Assembly: GCF_013376045.1 (NCBI RefSeq)
Contig: NZ_JABMJG010000001.1
Coordinates: forward strand, 558,001 to 622,000
Reading direction: 5' to 3'
Source of the DNA: Variovorax sp. SG517
GTDB taxonomy: Bacteria; Pseudomonadota; Gammaproteobacteria; Burkholderiales; Burkholderiaceae_C
DNA length: 64,000 bases
The position numbers were made by a program, and so were the translations under genes. How positions within the stretch are numbered: position 1 is the first letter of the stretch; the number at the start of each line of letters is the position of its first letter. This document shows, piece by piece, positions 16,358-28,460 of this stretch. The notes beneath the pieces are model-generated. The model did not search any database. It was not told where the DNA came from and saw only the letters and a program-made list of their open reading frames with translations.

Positions 16358-18073
16358 TCAGCCCGCCATACCCAGGCGGGCTATGTGCGGCGGCGTGTGC
16401 AACGCCTTCTCCTTTCGCACGAACGCCGACCTGAGCCCCGCATGCGGCTCGCGCGCGTCGAAGAAGTTGCGGCGCATGTGGACGAGCTCCTCGTCGCGGT
16501 AGCGCTGCAGCGGCTTGATCGACTCGTCCTGCTCGCGCATCGCCTTCTTCCGCGCGATGCGATCGGCCAGCTCCGGCGATGCGGCCAGCTCCGCCGCCAG
16601 CCGGACCACTTCAGCCCCCAGTTCCTCCGGCGCGGCCTGCAGCACGCGCTGCGCCATGCCGAGCTCGACGGCGCGCCTGGCGCTCACCGGCAGCGCCGAC
16701 TGCGTGAGCCGCAGCGCCTCGCTCTCGCCCACGCGGCGCGGGAGGATGTAGGTCCAGTATTCCGAGCCGTGCAGGCCCATCAGCCTGTAGTGCGGGTTGA
16801 GCAGGGCGCCGTCGCGGCACCAGACCTCGTCGGCCGCCAGCGCGAGCATCACGCCGCCGGCCGCTGCGTTGCCGCCCAGCGCCGACACGGTGAGCCGATC
16901 GGTGGTGGTGAGCACCGCCTCGACGAGGTCGTTCATCGCGTGGATGTTGGCCCACGACTCCTGGGCCGGATCTTCGGCCGCCTCGATCACGTTGAGATGG
17001 ATGCCGTTGGAGAAGAAGTCGCGCACGCCGCCCAGCACCAGCACCGAGGTCGCGCGCGTGCAGGCGAAGCGATAGGCCTCGAGCAGCCGCCTGCACTGGG
17101 CGGTGCTCATCGCGCCGCCGGGAAAGGAAAAATTCAGCACGCCGACCGCGCCCTGCTCGCTGTAGCGGATGTCCGACCAGGTGCGGCGCTCGGCCGGCAG
17201 CTCGAGCGGCGCCGGCACCTCGGGCACGCCGGAAGGCAGCAGGTCGCCGAGCGCTTCGGCAGCGGGCAGCTTGTAGCTGGGCAGCCGCGAGCCGGGCTCG
17301 CGCCAGGGCCGCAGCTGCGCAATCCACACCGCGCCGTCGACGGTGGCGCGGCAGATGGCGCCGGCGCGGGTGGCGATCAGCTCGCCGGGATGGTCGCCAC
17401 GCAGCTCGTCCTCGGGATGGCCGCCGTGCAGGTACCACTGCACGCCCAGCAGCTCGTCGAGCACGCCGGGCTGCGAATCGGCCGCGCGCAGTTGGCGCAG
17501 GATCGTCTCGGTGGAATCTGAAGCCCAGTCGATGCGCCGCTCGGCCTGCTTCATGAAGGGCCGCCAGCCGGCCGCCAGCGCCGCGGGCTCCTGCTTCTGC
17601 GGCTTGTGCCTGCCCGAGGCGAATCGCTCCACCGCGAGCAGCACCGCGTCGACCGCCGCGTCGGCCACCTCGCCGCGATAGAGGTCGCTCTTGCCGGCCA
17701 CGGGCGGCACCTTCAGCGGCGACCACGCCCAGACATCGCCCGCGTCCATCTCGGCCACGGCTTCGAGCACGGTGACGCCCCAGCTTTCGGCGCCGCCTTG
17801 CAGCGTCCAGTCGAGCGACGATGGGCCCCGGTCGCCCGGCGGGCCTGGATGCACGATCAGGCAGGTGTGGGCACGCCAGATGTCCTCGGGGATCGCGCTG
17901 GTGAGCATCGGCGCCACGATGAGCTGGGGCGCCTGCACCCGCACGGCTTCACGCATTTCGTCGTCATTGCCGAGGGCCAGCACCACGCCGACGGTGTGGC
18001 CGCGATCCTGCAGCTCCGCCAGGACCCGTTGCGTCAGGCTGTTGAACGCGCTCGCGACAAGCAGGATGTGCAT
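16358..18073 (-). CDS. hoxX: HoxX-type CO-forming hydrogenase maturation protein
   Basis: A 571-residue two-domain protein. The N-terminal half is a formyltransferase-like domain with LIVHPGPPGDRGPSSLDW and a downstream MDAGDVWAW aspartate. The C-terminal half is an enoyl-CoA hydratase-like domain with FFSNGIHLNVIEAAEDPAQ, the oxyanion-hole GGNAAAGGVMLAL and the HoxX-specific GLHGSEYWTYILPRRVG. Known HoxX takes the formyl group of formyl-tetrahydrofolate through formyl-CoA to make the CO ligand of O2-tolerant [NiFe]-hydrogenases. No hydrogenase gene is present in this window; neighbours are metG and a BamE-like gene. I start at the ATG of MHILLVASAF; a TTG 12 codons upstream is possible. Confidence 0.87.
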   Translation of the reverse strand: MHILLVASAFNSLTQRVLAELQDRGHTVGVVLALGNDDEMREAVRVQAPQLIVAPMLTSAIPEDIWRAHTCLIVHPGPPGDRGPSSLDWTLQGGAESWGVTVLEAVAEMDAGDVWAWSPLKVPPVAGKSDLYRGEVADAAVDAVLLAVERFASGRHKPQKQEPAALAAGWRPFMKQAERRIDWASDSTETILRQLRAADSQPGVLDELLGVQWYLHGGHPEDELRGDHPGELIATRAGAICRATVDGAVWIAQLRPWREPGSRLPSYKLPAAEALGDLLPSGVPEVPAPLELPAERRTWSDIRYSEQGAVGVLNFSFPGGAMSTAQCRRLLEAYRFACTRATSVLVLGGVRDFFSNGIHLNVIEAAEDPAQESWANIHAMNDLVEAVLTTTDRLTVSALGGNAAAGGVMLALAADEVWCRDGALLNPHYRLMGLHGSEYWTYILPRRVGESEALRLTQSALPVSARRAVELGMAQRVLQAAPEELGAEVVRLAAELAASPELADRIARKKAMREQDESIKPLQRYRDEELVHMRRNFFDAREPHAGLRSAFVRKEKALHTPPHIARLGMAG

Positions 18074-18174
18074 CGGACGGCCCCGGTAAGGTCGGTGACG
18101 AAATGTCAATGAATGTCAAAAATGTATCTGCATCCCCCGCTTCGGATAAGTTGACCGAAAGTTCGCACGGGTGG

Positions 18175-18681
18175 TCAGGGAGCCTCGGCGCCCCTGTCGG
18201 GCGAGGAACCGCTGCGCACCACGCGCTGGTCGTCGTCGAGCGTGGCGGTGAAGACCATGGCGGAGTTGGGCGGCTGCACCCAGCGCCATTCCCATTCGGT
18301 TTCGCGGCGCAGCGCATAGGGCGTGACCTTGGCGGGCTTGCCGAGCATCTTGCGCAGGTCTTCCATCATCATCCCGGGCTGCACCTTCGCGAAGTTCTCG
18401 GGCGTGAGCACCTGGCGCAGCGCGCTCATCTTTCCATCGGGGCCGATGGTGATCATGTAGTTCTTCTGGCCCGCGGGCTGGCGGTTGTACTCGAACACAC
18501 GGCCGCGTCCGGGGGCGTCCCAGATGTTCTCGGGCTCACCGAAGCGCGCCCGCACATCGGCCTCGGTGGAGACGCCTTCCTCCAGCTCGCTGATGTTCTT
18601 CGAGTCGCATGCCGCGAGCCCGATTGCCGCCGCCAGGCACCCGATTGCCATGCCGATCCGCCATCCCCGAATTTGCTTCAT
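18175..18681 (-). CDS. BamE/SmpA-like outer-membrane lipoprotein
   Basis: A 168-residue lipoprotein: the signal ends at IGLAAC, with cysteine at about residue 25 followed by DSK. Two repeats of the SmpA/OmlA type are visible, LEEGVSTEADVRARFGEPENIWDAPGRGRVFEY and VQPGMMMEDLRKMLGKPAKVTPYALRRETEWEWRW, each with the family's 'L..G.t..dV...fG.P' pattern. BamE itself is about 110 residues with one such unit, so this is a longer relative that probably acts in the outer-membrane periphery. I start at MKQIRGWRIG. It is divergent from the DUF3460 gene across 40 bases. Confidence 0.8.
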   Translation of the reverse strand: MKQIRGWRIGMAIGCLAAAIGLAACDSKNISELEEGVSTEADVRARFGEPENIWDAPGRGRVFEYNRQPAGQKNYMITIGPDGKMSALRQVLTPENFAKVQPGMMMEDLRKMLGKPAKVTPYALRRETEWEWRWVQPPNSAMVFTATLDDDQRVVRSGSSPDRGAEAP

Positions 18682-18721
18682 GCCGTCCCCGGTAAAATTC
18701 GCGCCAACAAAGGTCCAGTCT

Positions 18722-18928
18722 ATGTCCATCTTCCGCCGCCCCCACTACACCTCCGAGATCACGAACTTCATCGAGGAGATGAAGGAAAAGAAGCCGACGC
18801 TGGAGGCCGAACAGCGCGCCGGCCGCGCCCTCCTCTGGGACAAGCACCTCGACCGCGACCTGCTGCAGGAATACAGCGAAGCCCGCGTGGCCCAGCAGCC
18901 CTACGTCTACCAGACCCAGGGCAAGTAA
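18722..18928 (+). CDS. DUF3460 family protein
   Basis: A 68-residue, highly charged protein typical of DUF3460, a family of short Burkholderiales proteins: FRRPHYTSEITNFIEEMKE, a KKPTLEAEQRAGRALLWDK core and a C-terminal RVAQQPYVYQTQGK. The function is unknown. It lies just upstream of scpA in the same direction, an order seen in related genomes as I recall. Its start region faces the BamE-like gene, so the two share a 40-base divergent promoter region. Confidence 0.85.
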   Translation: MSIFRRPHYTSEITNFIEEMKEKKPTLEAEQRAGRALLWDKHLDRDLLQEYSEARVAQQPYVYQTQGK

Positions 18929-18981
18929 GCCGTTCGCTGATGCCGAACTGGCAGCAAACAAGCGCCTGCGTTGCATCGGCA

Positions 18982-18998
18982 GCTACTGAAAAGATAGC
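18982..18998. repeat. Short palindromic repeat upstream of scpA
   Basis: A 17-bp interrupted palindrome, gctactgaaaagatagc, between the DUF3460 gene and scpA. One base apart from it, the same 17-mer occurs on the opposite strand at 53264-53280. Short palindromes of this gctat-n-atagc type are familiar from intergenic DNA in Comamonadaceae; the role is unknown. Confidence 0.5.
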
Positions 18999-19007
18999 AT
19001 CACACCG

Positions 19008-19844
19008 ATGAACGGAGACGAGGACAACGGCACGCTGGTGGTCGGCATGCCCGAGGTGGTCGACCAGGTCGCGCTCGCGAGGCTCTACGGAGAGCCGCTC
19101 TTCGCGATGCCGAAGGACCTGTACATCCCGCCCGAGGCGCTGCAGGTGTTCCTGGAAGCCTTCGAGGGCCCGCTCGACCTGCTGCTCTACCTGATCCGCA
19201 AGCAGAACTTCAACATCCTCGACATCCCGATGGCGGGGCTCACGCGGCAGTACCTGAGCTACGTCGACGAGATCCGCCAGACCAACCTCGAGCTTGCGGC
19301 CGAGTATCTGTTGATGGCCGCGATGCTGATCGAGATCAAGTCGCGCATGCTGCTGCCGCCCAAGAAGGTGGCCGACGGCGAAGAGGCCGAAGACCCGCGC
19401 GCCGAGCTCGTGCGCCGCCTGCTCGAATACGAGCAGACCAAGCTGCAGGCCGCCGCCATCAGCGCCATGCCGCAGTACGGGCGCGACTTCTGGAAGGCGC
19501 AGGTCTACATCGAGCAGTCGCTGAAGCCGCGCTTTCCCGACGTGAACGTGATCGAGCTGCGCGACGCGTGGGCCGACATCATGAAGCGCGCCAAGCTCGT
19601 GCAGCACCACAAGATCTCGCGCGAGGAGCTCAACGTGCGCGAGCACATGAGCATCGTGCTGCGCCACCTGCAGGGGCAGCGCTTCGTGGAGTTCGAGAAG
19701 CTCTTCGACGTGTCGCGCGGCGTGCCGGTGCTGATCGTCACCTTCATCGCGATGCTGGAGCTCGCGAAGGAGACGCTGATCGAGATCACGCAGGCGGAAG
19801 CCTTCGCGCCCATCTACGTCCGGCTGGCGTACTCCCCTTCCTGA
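19008..19844 (+). CDS. scpA: Segregation and condensation protein A
   Basis: A 278-residue kleisin that bridges the SMC dimer with ScpB for chromosome condensation. The N-terminal helix region VFLEAFEGPLDLLLYLIRKQNFNILDIPMAGLTRQYLSYV is the family signature, followed by EYLLMAAMLIEIKSRMLLPP. The C-terminal winged helix ends VSRGVPVLIVTFIAMLELAKETLIEITQAEAFAPIYVRL. No scpB or smc lies in the window. nadB starts nine bases downstream, so the two are probably co-transcribed. Confidence 0.95.
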   Translation: MNGDEDNGTLVVGMPEVVDQVALARLYGEPLFAMPKDLYIPPEALQVFLEAFEGPLDLLLYLIRKQNFNILDIPMAGLTRQYLSYVDEIRQTNLELAAEYLLMAAMLIEIKSRMLLPPKKVADGEEAEDPRAELVRRLLEYEQTKLQAAAISAMPQYGRDFWKAQVYIEQSLKPRFPDVNVIELRDAWADIMKRAKLVQHHKISREELNVREHMSIVLRHLQGQRFVEFEKLFDVSRGVPVLIVTFIAMLELAKETLIEITQAEAFAPIYVRLAYSPS

Positions 19845-19852
19845 TTTACCCC

Positions 19853-21448
19853 GTGCGCGACTTCGACGTCCTCATCGTCGGCAGCGGACTGGCCGGCCTC
19901 TCCGCCGCGCTGCACCTGGCGCCCACGCACCGCGTGGCGGTGCTGACCAAGCGCGCGCTGAACGACGGCTCCAGCGCCTGGGCGCAGGGCGGCATCGCGG
20001 CCGTGCTGGCGGCGGGCGACAGCTTCGACGCGCACGTCGAAGACACGCTCATCGCCGGCGCCGGCCTGTGCGACCCCGAGGCCACGCGCTTCGTGGTGGA
20101 GCATGCGCCCGAGGCCATCGGCTGGCTGCGCGAACTGGGCGTGCCTTTCTCCGAAGAGTCCGAGGAGGCTGGCGGCGGCCTGCACCTGACGCGCGAAGGC
20201 GGCCACAGCCAGCGCCGCATCGTGCACGTGACCGACGCCACTGGCGCGGCGGTGCAGCAGGTGCTGATCGAGCGGGTGCGGCGCACGCCGAGCATCTCGC
20301 TCTTCGAGCACCACACGCTGGTCGACCTCATCACCGGCCCGAGGATCGGGCTCGACGACCCAGCCTGCCTGGGCCTGTACGCGCTCGACAGCGAAACCGA
20401 CGAGGTGCTGGCCTTCCGCGCGCCGCACACCATCCTGGCGACCGGCGGTGCGGGCAAGGTGTATCTCTACACCACGAATCCCGATACGGCCACCGGCGAC
20501 GGCATCGCCGCCGCCTGGCGCGCGGGCGCCCGGGTGTCGAACATGGAGTTCATCCAGTTCCACCCGACATGCCTGTACCACCCGCACGCGAGGTCCTTCC
20601 TCATCAGCGAGGCGGTGCGCGGCGAAGGCGGGCTGCTGAAGTTGCCTGAATCGGCGGGTGGCACGCGCTTCATGCCGAAGCACGACGAGCGCGCCGAGCT
20701 CGCGCCGCGCGACGTGGTGGCCCGCGCCATCGACTTCGAGATGAAGAAGCACGGCCTGGACTGCGTCTACCTCGACATCTCGCACCAGCCGGCCGCGTTC
20801 CTCAAGGAGCACTTCCCCAACATCCTGGCGCGCTGCCTGGAGCTGGGCATCGACATCACGCGCGAGCCGATTCCGGTGGTGCCGGCCGCGCACTACACCT
20901 GCGGCGGCGTGCTCAGCGACCTGAGCGGGCGCACCGACATCCCGGGCCTCTACGCCATCGGCGAGACCGCCTGCACCGGCCTGCATGGCGCGAACCGGCT
21001 GGCCAGCAACTCGCTGGTCGAATGCATGGTGTTCGCGCGCGCCGCGGCCGGCGCCATCGCCTCGGCGCCCGCGCGCGAGCTCGCCGAACTGCCCGCCTGG
21101 GACGACAGCCGCGTCACCGACGCCGACGAAGCCGTGGTGATCTCCCACAACTGGGACGAGCTGCGCCGCTTCATGTGGGACTACGTTGGCATCGTGCGCA
21201 CCAACAAGCGCCTGGAGCGCGCGAGCCACCGCATCGCGCTGCTGCAGGCCGAGATCCAGGAGTTCTACGCGAACTTCCACGTCACGCGCGACCTGCTCGA
21301 GCTGCGCAACCTGGTGCAGGTGGCAGAGCTGATCGTGCGTTCCGCTCAGGCCCGCCACGAGAGCCGTGGCCTGCATTTCAGCCGCGACTACCCCTCGCTC
21401 GCCGAGCCCACCGCACCCACGGTGCTGGTGCCTCCGGCAGACCGATAA
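19853..21448 (+). CDS. nadB: L-aspartate oxidase
   Basis: A 531-residue FAD flavoprotein that oxidises aspartate to iminoaspartate, the first step of de novo NAD synthesis. [17 protein letters not shown] is the FAD-binding fold at the N-terminus; [37 protein letters not shown] and [26 protein letters not shown] are family motifs. The only plausible start is a GTG (VRDFDVLIV) eight bases after scpA, with a weak ribosome-binding site, which suggests translational coupling. Its partner NadA is encoded 3 kb downstream on the other strand. Confidence 0.96.
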   Translation: MRDFDVLIVGSGLAGLSAALHLAPTHRVAVLTKRALNDGSSAWAQGGIAAVLAAGDSFDAHVEDTLIAGAGLCDPEATRFVVEHAPEAIGWLRELGVPFSEESEEAGGGLHLTREGGHSQRRIVHVTDATGAAVQQVLIERVRRTPSISLFEHHTLVDLITGPRIGLDDPACLGLYALDSETDEVLAFRAPHTILATGGAGKVYLYTTNPDTATGDGIAAAWRAGARVSNMEFIQFHPTCLYHPHARSFLISEAVRGEGGLLKLPESAGGTRFMPKHDERAELAPRDVVARAIDFEMKKHGLDCVYLDISHQPAAFLKEHFPNILARCLELGIDITREPIPVVPAAHYTCGGVLSDLSGRTDIPGLYAIGETACTGLHGANRLASNSLVECMVFARAAAGAIASAPARELAELPAWDDSRVTDADEAVVISHNWDELRRFMWDYVGIVRTNKRLERASHRIALLQAEIQEFYANFHVTRDLLELRNLVQVAELIVRSAQARHESRGLHFSRDYPSLAEPTAPTVLVPPADR

Positions 21449-21516
21449 CCCTCACCGTTCGTTTTTCTTCACCCAAGGATGCCCGGCCACCGACGCCCGC
21501 AGGGAGAAACCCAACC

Positions 21517-23920
<2,404 letters not shown>

Positions 23921-23958
23921 GGCGGGCGCTCTTTTTTTCCGAGTTTTTCTTTTCGACG

Positions 23959-24321
23959 ATGCGATTCACGATCAGCCAACGCTTCTTCTTCGATGCCGCC
24001 CACACGCTCAAGCGCGAGATCGAAGTGGAAGGCAGCCGCCGTATCCACGGCCACACTTACCACGCGGAGGTGTGGCTCACGGGCGAGCGCGACCCGGTGA
24101 CGGGGATGGTGATCGACCTGGGCCTGCTGCGCCGCCGGCTGGAGGATGTGCGCGAGCAGCTCGACCATCACCTGCTGGACGACGTGGCTGGGCTGCATCC
24201 GCCGACGCTGGAGAACCTGTGCGTGTTCATTGCGGATGCGCTGTCGGATCTGCGGCCTTCGCTGGCGCGCGTGAAGGTGTGGCGCGAGGCGCTGGGGGAC
24301 AGCTGTACCGTGGATTTCTAG
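23959..24321 (+). CDS. queD: QueD-like 6-pyruvoyl-tetrahydropterin synthase family protein, catalytic Cys absent
   Basis: A 120-residue T-fold protein. The zinc ligands are present (H15 in FDAAHTL, and H30 and H32 in IHGHTYHAEV), as are the active-site LDHHLLDD and the substrate-binding glutamate in VKVWREAL. In canonical QueD the nucleophilic cysteine lies four residues before the first His of HGH (CxxxHGH); here that position is serine 26 (SRRIHGH), and the glutamate-substituted alternative is not present either. The gene directly follows queE, so a queuosine role is expected, but its chemistry may differ from QueD proper. The upstream region has T-rich runs and no clear ribosome-binding site. 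Confidence 0.85.
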   Translation: MRFTISQRFFFDAAHTLKREIEVEGSRRIHGHTYHAEVWLTGERDPVTGMVIDLGLLRRRLEDVREQLDHHLLDDVAGLHPPTLENLCVFIADALSDLRPSLARVKVWREALGDSCTVDF

Positions 24322-24329
24322 GTTTTTCT

Positions 24330-24419
24330 CCCCCCCCCCCCCGCTGGGGGAGGGCCGGGGTGGGGGCAAGCGGCGTCAACATCGAGCGCTCTGCCTGCCC
24401 CCATCCCAACCTTCCCCCA
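24330..24419. repeat. C13 tract and imperfect 24-bp inverted repeat between queD and nadA
   Basis: A run of 13 cytosines (24330-24342) is followed by inverted arms at 24345-24368 and 24396-24419 matching at about 20 of 24 positions (tgggggagggc... against ...accttccccca), with a 27-base loop. It lies exactly between convergent queD and nadA. It probably acts as a bidirectional transcription stop or is a REP-like dispersed element. No second copy was found in the window. Confidence 0.65.
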
Positions 24420-24442
24420 GAGGGGGAAGGAGCAAGGCGGGG

Positions 24443-25564
24443 TCAGGCCGCGCCGATGCCGGCGACAAGACTCCCCGGCGCTTGCCCGTTCTTCAACCCG
24501 GCCGTGAACGCCAGCATCCGATCGATCGGCACCCGCGCCCGCAGCCCCAGCGCCGGATCGACGTGGATCTCCCCCGCGCCCGTCTCCAGCGCATTCGCCA
24601 GCTCCACCAGCCCGTTCATCGCCATCCACGGGCAATGCGCGCAGCTCTTGCAGGTGCCGCCGTTGCCGGCCGTGGGCGCCTCGATGAAGACCTTGCCGGG
24701 GTTCAGCGTGCGCAGCTTGTGCAGCATGCCGCTGTCGGTGGCGACGATGAACTCCTTGGCGTCCATGCGCTGCGCGGCGTTCAGGATGGCCGAGGTGGAG
24801 CCCACCGCATCGGCCAGCGCGATCACGTCCGAAGGCGACTCGGGGTGCACCAGCACCTTGGCCTTCGGGTACTCCTTCATGAGCAGCTCGAGCTCCAGGG
24901 CCTTGAACTCGTCGTGCACGATGCACGCGCCGTTCCAGCTGACCATGTCGGCGCCGGTCTGGCGGCGGATGTAGTCGCCCAGATGGCGATCGGGCCCCCA
25001 CAGGATCTTCTGCCCCGCTGCATGCAGCGCGTTCACCACGTCGAGCGCGCAGCTGGAGGTGACGAGCCAGTCGGCGCGCGCCTTCACGGCCGCGCTGGTG
25101 TTGGCGTAGACGACCACGGTGCGGTCGGGATGCTGGTCGCAGAAGGCGCTGAACTGGTCGACCGGACAGCCCAGGTCGAGCGAGCAGTTCGCGTCGAGGT
25201 CGGGCATCAGCACGCGCTTCTCGGGCGACAGGATCTTCGAGGTCTCGCCCATGAAGCGCACGCCCGACACCACCAGCGTCTGCGCGGCGTGGTCGCGGCC
25301 GAAGCGCGCCATTTCGAGCGAATCGCTCACGATGCCCCCGGTTTCCTCGGCGAGGTCCTGCAGGTCGGGATGCACGTAGAAGTGCGAGACCATCACGGCA
25401 TTGCGTTCGCGCAGCAGGCGGCGGATGCGCTCTTTCAGCGCGATGCGCTCGTCGGGCGATGGCTCGGGCGGCACGCGCGCCCAGGCGTGGCGGGTGTCGC
25501 AGACGGCGCCGGCCCTGGTTTCGGCGGGCTGCTCGTAGTCGACGTCGATGACCGTGGACGACAT
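24443..25564 (-). CDS. nadA: Quinolinate synthase
   Basis: A 373-residue [4Fe-4S] enzyme that condenses iminoaspartate with dihydroxyacetone phosphate to quinolinate. [20 protein letters not shown] and [34 protein letters not shown] are family segments; cluster cysteines are in [20 protein letters not shown] and [11 protein letters not shown]. Family size is about 350-370. It starts seven bases after the nadC stop, so nadC-nadA is one unit that uses the product of nadB. Confidence 0.97.
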   Translation of the reverse strand: MSSTVIDVDYEQPAETRAGAVCDTRHAWARVPPEPSPDERIALKERIRRLLRERNAVMVSHFYVHPDLQDLAEETGGIVSDSLEMARFGRDHAAQTLVVSGVRFMGETSKILSPEKRVLMPDLDANCSLDLGCPVDQFSAFCDQHPDRTVVVYANTSAAVKARADWLVTSSCALDVVNALHAAGQKILWGPDRHLGDYIRRQTGADMVSWNGACIVHDEFKALELELLMKEYPKAKVLVHPESPSDVIALADAVGSTSAILNAAQRMDAKEFIVATDSGMLHKLRTLNPGKVFIEAPTAGNGGTCKSCAHCPWMAMNGLVELANALETGAGEIHVDPALGLRARVPIDRMLAFTAGLKNGQAPGSLVAGIGAA

Positions 25565-25571
25565 GGGCGGA

Positions 25572-26450
25572 TCAGCCTTCCTGGAAACGCATCGAGTAGT
25601 CGATCGCCTTGACGTCCTTGGTCAGGGCACCGATGGAAATCCGGTCGACGCCGGTTTCGGCCAGGGCGCGCAAGCCGTCCAGCGTGACGCCGCCGGAGAT
25701 CTCGAGCACCGCCTTGCGGCCTTCGCCGGCCTCGTCGTTGATGCGCACGGCCTCGCGCAGCGTGGGCAGGTCCATGTTGTCGAGCAGCACCATGCGCGCG
25801 CCGGCGTCGAGCGCCTCGCGCAGCTGGGCCAGCGTCTCGACCTCGACCTCGACGAATTCCGCCTTCGCGGCCGCGGGCGCCACGGCGCGCAGGGCCGCGG
25901 CCACGCCGCCGGCCGCGGCGATGTGGTTTTCCTTGATGAGCACCGCGTCGTACAAGCCGATGCGGTGGTTCAGGCCGCCGCCGGTGCGCACCGCGTACTT
26001 CTGCGCGAGGCGCAGGCCTGGAATGGTCTTGCGGGTGTCGACGATGCGCGCGCGGGTGCCGCGCACGGCGTCGGCGTAAAGCGCGGTCTTGGTGGCAACG
26101 GCGCTCAGCAGCTGCAGGAAGTTGAGCGAGGTGCGCTCGGCCGTCAGCAGCGCGCGGGCCGAGCCTTCGATCTCGAGCACGGTCTGGCCGGCCTCGCAGC
26201 GCTCGCCCTCGGCGCACAGCCATTCGATGCGCACCTGCGGATCGAGCTGCCGCAGCGTGGCCTCGACCCACGGGGCGCCGCACACGACGGCGGCTTCGCG
26301 CGCCAGCACGCGGGCGCGGGCGCGGCGGGCGGGGTCGACCAGCGAGGCGGTGAGGTCGCCGTCGGCGACGTCTTCCTGCAATGCGCGGGTGGCATCGGAC
26401 AGGGCCAGCGCGGCCACGGCCGACGCTGAAAAATCAAAGCGAAGGCTCAT
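25572..26450 (-). CDS. nadC: Nicotinate-nucleotide pyrophosphorylase (carboxylating)
   Basis: A 292-residue phosphoribosyltransferase that turns quinolinate into nicotinate mononucleotide. [71 protein letters not shown] and [29 protein letters not shown] are all typical. I start at [10 protein letters not shown], with an agag site; the open frame extends further upstream. It lies between gpsA and nadA and is coupled by spacing to nadA. Confidence 0.96.
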   Translation of the reverse strand: MSLRFDFSASAVAALALSDATRALQEDVADGDLTASLVDPARRARARVLAREAAVVCGAPWVEATLRQLDPQVRIEWLCAEGERCEAGQTVLEIEGSARALLTAERTSLNFLQLLSAVATKTALYADAVRGTRARIVDTRKTIPGLRLAQKYAVRTGGGLNHRIGLYDAVLIKENHIAAAGGVAAALRAVAPAAAKAEFVEVEVETLAQLREALDAGARMVLLDNMDLPTLREAVRINDEAGEGRKAVLEISGGVTLDGLRALAETGVDRISIGALTKDVKAIDYSMRFQEG

Positions 26451-26475
26451 GGCTCTCTTTGTCTCTGCGTTTTTC

Positions 26476-27537
26476 TCAGGAGGATTGACGGGGGGAAGCG
26501 GCTGCGGCACCCGGCTGCTGGAGCTGCACCGATTCCGGCACCGGCTCGCGGCCGACGAGGGCCGCCACGGCGTCCTGCGGGCTCACGCGGCCGTCGAGCA
26601 GCGCGACCACGCCTTCGGCGATGGGCATCTCGATGCCGAGGCCCCGGGCGCGCTGCACCACGGTGCGGGCGCAGTAGACGCCCTCGGCCACGTGGCCCAG
26701 CGAATCGACGGCCTGCGCCAGCGTGCGGCCCTGCGCGAGCAGCAGGCCGACCTTGCGATTGCGCGACAGGTCGCCGGTGGAAGTAAGGACCAGGTCGCCC
26801 AGGCCGGAAAGGCCCATGAAGGTCTCGGCGCGGGCACCCAGCGCGAGGCCGAAGCGCGTCATCTCGGCGAGGCCGCGCGTGATGAGCGCCGCCCGGGCGT
26901 TGAGCCCGAGCGCGAGGCCGTCGCACAGCCCGGTGGCGATGGCCAGCACGTTCTTGACCGCGCCGCCCACCTCCACGCCGACGATGTCCTCGTTGGCGTA
27001 GACGCGCAGCGCGGGGCCGTGGAAGGCGTCGACCAGCATGTCGCGCACGGCGGCATGCGGACTGGCGGCCACCAGTGCGGTCGGCCGCCCTTCGGCGACT
27101 TCCTGCGCGAAGCTGGGGCCGCTGAGCACGCCCGCTCTCAATTCAGGAACAACCTGGGCCCAGATCTCATGGGCCAGCAGGCCGAAGGATGCGGGGGAAG
27201 AGCTGTCGAGCGCGGGCTCGACGCCCTTGCACAGCCACGCCACCGCCGCAGTGGTGCCGGTGCCTCGCAGCGCCACGAGCTGCGCGCGCAAGGCCGCCAT
27301 CGGCGTGGCCACGATGACGAGGTCGGCGCCGGCCTGTGCCTGGGCGATGTCGCCGGCGCGCACGGCCAGCGAGGCCGGCAGGGCCAGCCCGGGCAGGTAG
27401 CGGGAGTTTTCGCGCGCGGCCGACATGGCGTCGGCCTGGGCGGCGTCGCGCGCCCAGAGCGTGACTTCGTGGCGGGCCGCCGCGTTGACGGCGACCGCCG
27501 TGCCCCAGGCACCGGCGCCATGAACGCAGATCTTCAT
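26476..27537 (-). CDS. gpsA: Glycerol-3-phosphate dehydrogenase [NAD(P)+]
   Basis: A 353-residue enzyme that makes glycerol-3-phosphate for phospholipid synthesis. [11 protein letters not shown] is the Rossmann motif at the N-terminus, [21 protein letters not shown] has the catalytic lysine, and [23 protein letters not shown] is the conserved phosphate-binding segment. The C-terminus has a 20-residue Pro/Gln-rich tail. It lies 35 bases downstream of secB in the same direction. Confidence 0.97.
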   Translation of the reverse strand: MKICVHGAGAWGTAVAVNAAARHEVTLWARDAAQADAMSAARENSRYLPGLALPASLAVRAGDIAQAQAGADLVIVATPMAALRAQLVALRGTGTTAAVAWLCKGVEPALDSSSPASFGLLAHEIWAQVVPELRAGVLSGPSFAQEVAEGRPTALVAASPHAAVRDMLVDAFHGPALRVYANEDIVGVEVGGAVKNVLAIATGLCDGLALGLNARAALITRGLAEMTRFGLALGARAETFMGLSGLGDLVLTSTGDLSRNRKVGLLLAQGRTLAQAVDSLGHVAEGVYCARTVVQRARGLGIEMPIAEGVVALLDGRVSPQDAVAALVGREPVPESVQLQQPGAAAASPRQSS

Positions 27538-27571
27538 CGGCGTCGGTGGCTGCTACGGCTTCATGCCGCGA

Positions 27572-28036
27572 TTACTGCGCCAGCGAGGGCGCAGCCTGGC
27601 CGGCGGCCTGGGCCTGCTGCTGCTCGTACATGGCCTGGAAGTTGATCTCGGCCAGGTGCACGGGCGGGAAGCCGCCGCGCTGGATCACGTCGGCGACGTT
27701 GCCGCGCAGGTAGGGGTAGACGATCTGCGGGCAGGCGATACCGAGGATGGCGCCCATCTGCTCTTCCGGCAGGTGGCGGATCTCGAAGATGCCGGCCTGC
27801 TTGGCCTCGACCAGGAACACGGTCTTGTCGCCGATCTTGGTCTGCACGGTGGCGGCCACGGTGATCTCGAAGATGCCTTCGGCCACGGGCTGGGCGTCCA
27901 CGCCGAGCTGGATGTCGACGGTGGGCTGTTCCTGCTCCAGCAGGATCGCCGGCGAATTGGGCTGCTCGAGCGACAGGTCCTTGAGGTAGACGCGCTGGAT
28001 CTGGAAGACGGGATCTTGGGCTTGCTGGTCGGCCAT
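27572..28036 (-). CDS. secB: Protein-export chaperone SecB
   Basis: A 154-residue cytosolic chaperone that keeps preproteins unfolded and hands them to Sec[29 protein letters not shown] opens the family signature, [72 protein letters not shown] is the core. I start at the ATG of MADQQAQ; a TTG seven codons upstream is an alternative. The gene lies between grxC and gpsA, a common Burkholderiales order. Confidence 0.97.
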   Translation of the reverse strand: MADQQAQDPVFQIQRVYLKDLSLEQPNSPAILLEQEQPTVDIQLGVDAQPVAEGIFEITVAATVQTKIGDKTVFLVEAKQAGIFEIRHLPEEQMGAILGIACPQIVYPYLRGNVADVIQRGGFPPVHLAEINFQAMYEQQQAQAAGQAAPSLAQ

Positions 28037-28155
28037 GGCTGAACTTTCGAGGATCAAAACAATGCCCGCCGGGGAGAGGGTCCCGCAGCGGGCTGCAGAT
28101 GAGTGAACTGGCGATTATGGCCCGGCCGGAAGACGGCTCCGGGGCAGGGCCGGTT

Positions 28156-28416
28156 TCAGGCGCCCTGCAGCAGCGGAACCAGGCCGCCGCGGCTGTCGAG
28201 CGCCATCAGGTCGTCGCAGCCGCCCACGTGGGTGTCGCCGATGAAGATCTGCGGCACCGTGCGGCGCTGGGTGATCTCCATCATGGTGTTGCGGGCCTGG
28301 GGGTCGGTGTCGATGCGGATCTCCTCGATCTGCTCGACGCCCTTGGACTTCAGGATCTGTTTCGCGCGGATGCAGTAAGGGCAAACGGCGGTGGTGTACA
28401 TCTTGACGGCTTGCAT
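28156..28416 (-). CDS. grxC: Glutaredoxin 3
   Basis: An 86-residue dithiol glutaredoxin with active site CPYC at residues 12-15, the cis-proline segment TVPQIFIGD and the glutathione-binding GGCDDLMAL. It reduces mixed disulfides and feeds ribonucleotide reductase using glutathione. It follows the rhodanese gene after a 155-base gap occupied by the post-stop repeat, and precedes secB by 120 bases. Confidence 0.96.
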   Translation of the reverse strand: MQAVKMYTTAVCPYCIRAKQILKSKGVEQIEEIRIDTDPQARNTMMEITQRRTVPQIFIGDTHVGGCDDLMALDSRGGLVPLLQGA

Positions 28417-28460
28417 GCGCTCTACCTTGGGGAAAGTTTCATTTATTCAACTCGCTCACC

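Noticed and set aside
16360..16382. A rho-independent terminator for the small lipoprotein gene
   Set aside because: The 8-bp perfect hairpin has no T run and lies inside the hoxX 3' end, so it was mentioned but not listed as a separate feature.
24330..24419. A CRISPR-like or satellite array near the C tract
   Set aside because: There is only one inverted repeat and no regularly spaced units.
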